Of a DNA stretch of 64,000 nt, positions 63,914 through 64,000 are shown in pieces; the stretch's first letter is position 1; every line of letters starts with the position of its first letter. The stretch lies in contig OZ007579.1 in NCBI GenBank assembly GCA_963931925.1, positions 49,798,119 through 49,862,118 of the forward strand, read 5' to 3'. The translations under genes were made by a program, and so were the position numbers. This stretch comes from Onchidella celtica. Its lineage: Eukaryota > Mollusca > Gastropoda > Systellommatophora > Onchidiidae. The notes beneath the pieces were generated by a model, which saw only the letters and a list, made by a program, of their open reading frames with translations, did no database searches and was not told the DNA's origin.

Positions 63914-64000
63914 ATAGTATAAATTAAGACAATGTATTATGATGTGTTACAGTAGACTCATAATGAAAGCGCGGGGACTTCTGCTGGTGCTATTGCAGTG

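Overview
This window is animal nuclear DNA, most probably from a gastropod mollusc. Coding density is very low, there are many nested retroelements, splice-like signals and minisatellites, and the LINE, Gypsy and piggyBac relatives are of the kinds abundant in mollusc genomes. The organism call is an inference from the style of the repeats; nothing in the sequence names a species. Almost every long reading frame belongs to a transposable element. Only one small gene, a secreted cationic peptide precursor on the minus strand at 32564-32803, looks like a host gene.

Layout. 1-4137: two copies of one LTR family in opposite orientation inside a large inverted repeat. 5459-5740: a GA simple repeat. 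6040-7400: an I-type LINE fragment with its 5' part inverted. 7502-24986: a segment (copy A, 7502-9711; copy B, 13657-24986) present on both sides of a nearly intact RTE-like LINE (9712-13656). Copy B also carries a solo LTR (14340-15617, 5-bp target duplication) and a two-LTR Gypsy element (17089-24871), so copy A preserves the empty sites of both. 24987-30700: the rest of the I-type LINE on the minus strand (RT, endonuclease, ORF1), split by an unidentified insert of about 1.4 kb. 30905-32440: a LINE tail and simple repeats. 32489-32820: the peptide gene. 33111-33884: five 156-bp tandem repeats. 34650-36530: an unnamed repeat with a piggyBac-like insert (34896-36018), whose empty site is preserved in a second copy of the repeat at 52590-53360. 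40096-40486: a 62-bp satellite. 41927-46129: a Mag-like Gypsy element on the minus strand with intact catalytic residues but two homopolymer frameshifts. 47844-52067: a second full-length EN-RT LINE on the minus strand with a 13-bp target duplication. 53793-54908: another solo LTR with a 5-bp target duplication. 57539-59808: a piggyBac element whose transposase gene has an intron and a deleted catalytic core. 60885-61960: two minisatellites. 62590-63913: two Helitron-like (Helentron-type) copies in a row.

Relations. Empty and filled sites within the same window give a relative order: I-type LINE first, then the RTE-like LINE (which appears to have duplicated about 2.2 kb of target), then the two LTR insertions into copy B. 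By eye, copy A versus copy B and 5' LTR versus 3' LTR each differ by roughly 1 percent, so these events are recent and close in time. The Gypsy element at 17089-24871 has integrase before reverse transcriptase, the Gmr1-type order, and has lost its integrase core; it is flanked by a 66-bp duplication rather than the 5 bp seen at solo LTRs of the same family.
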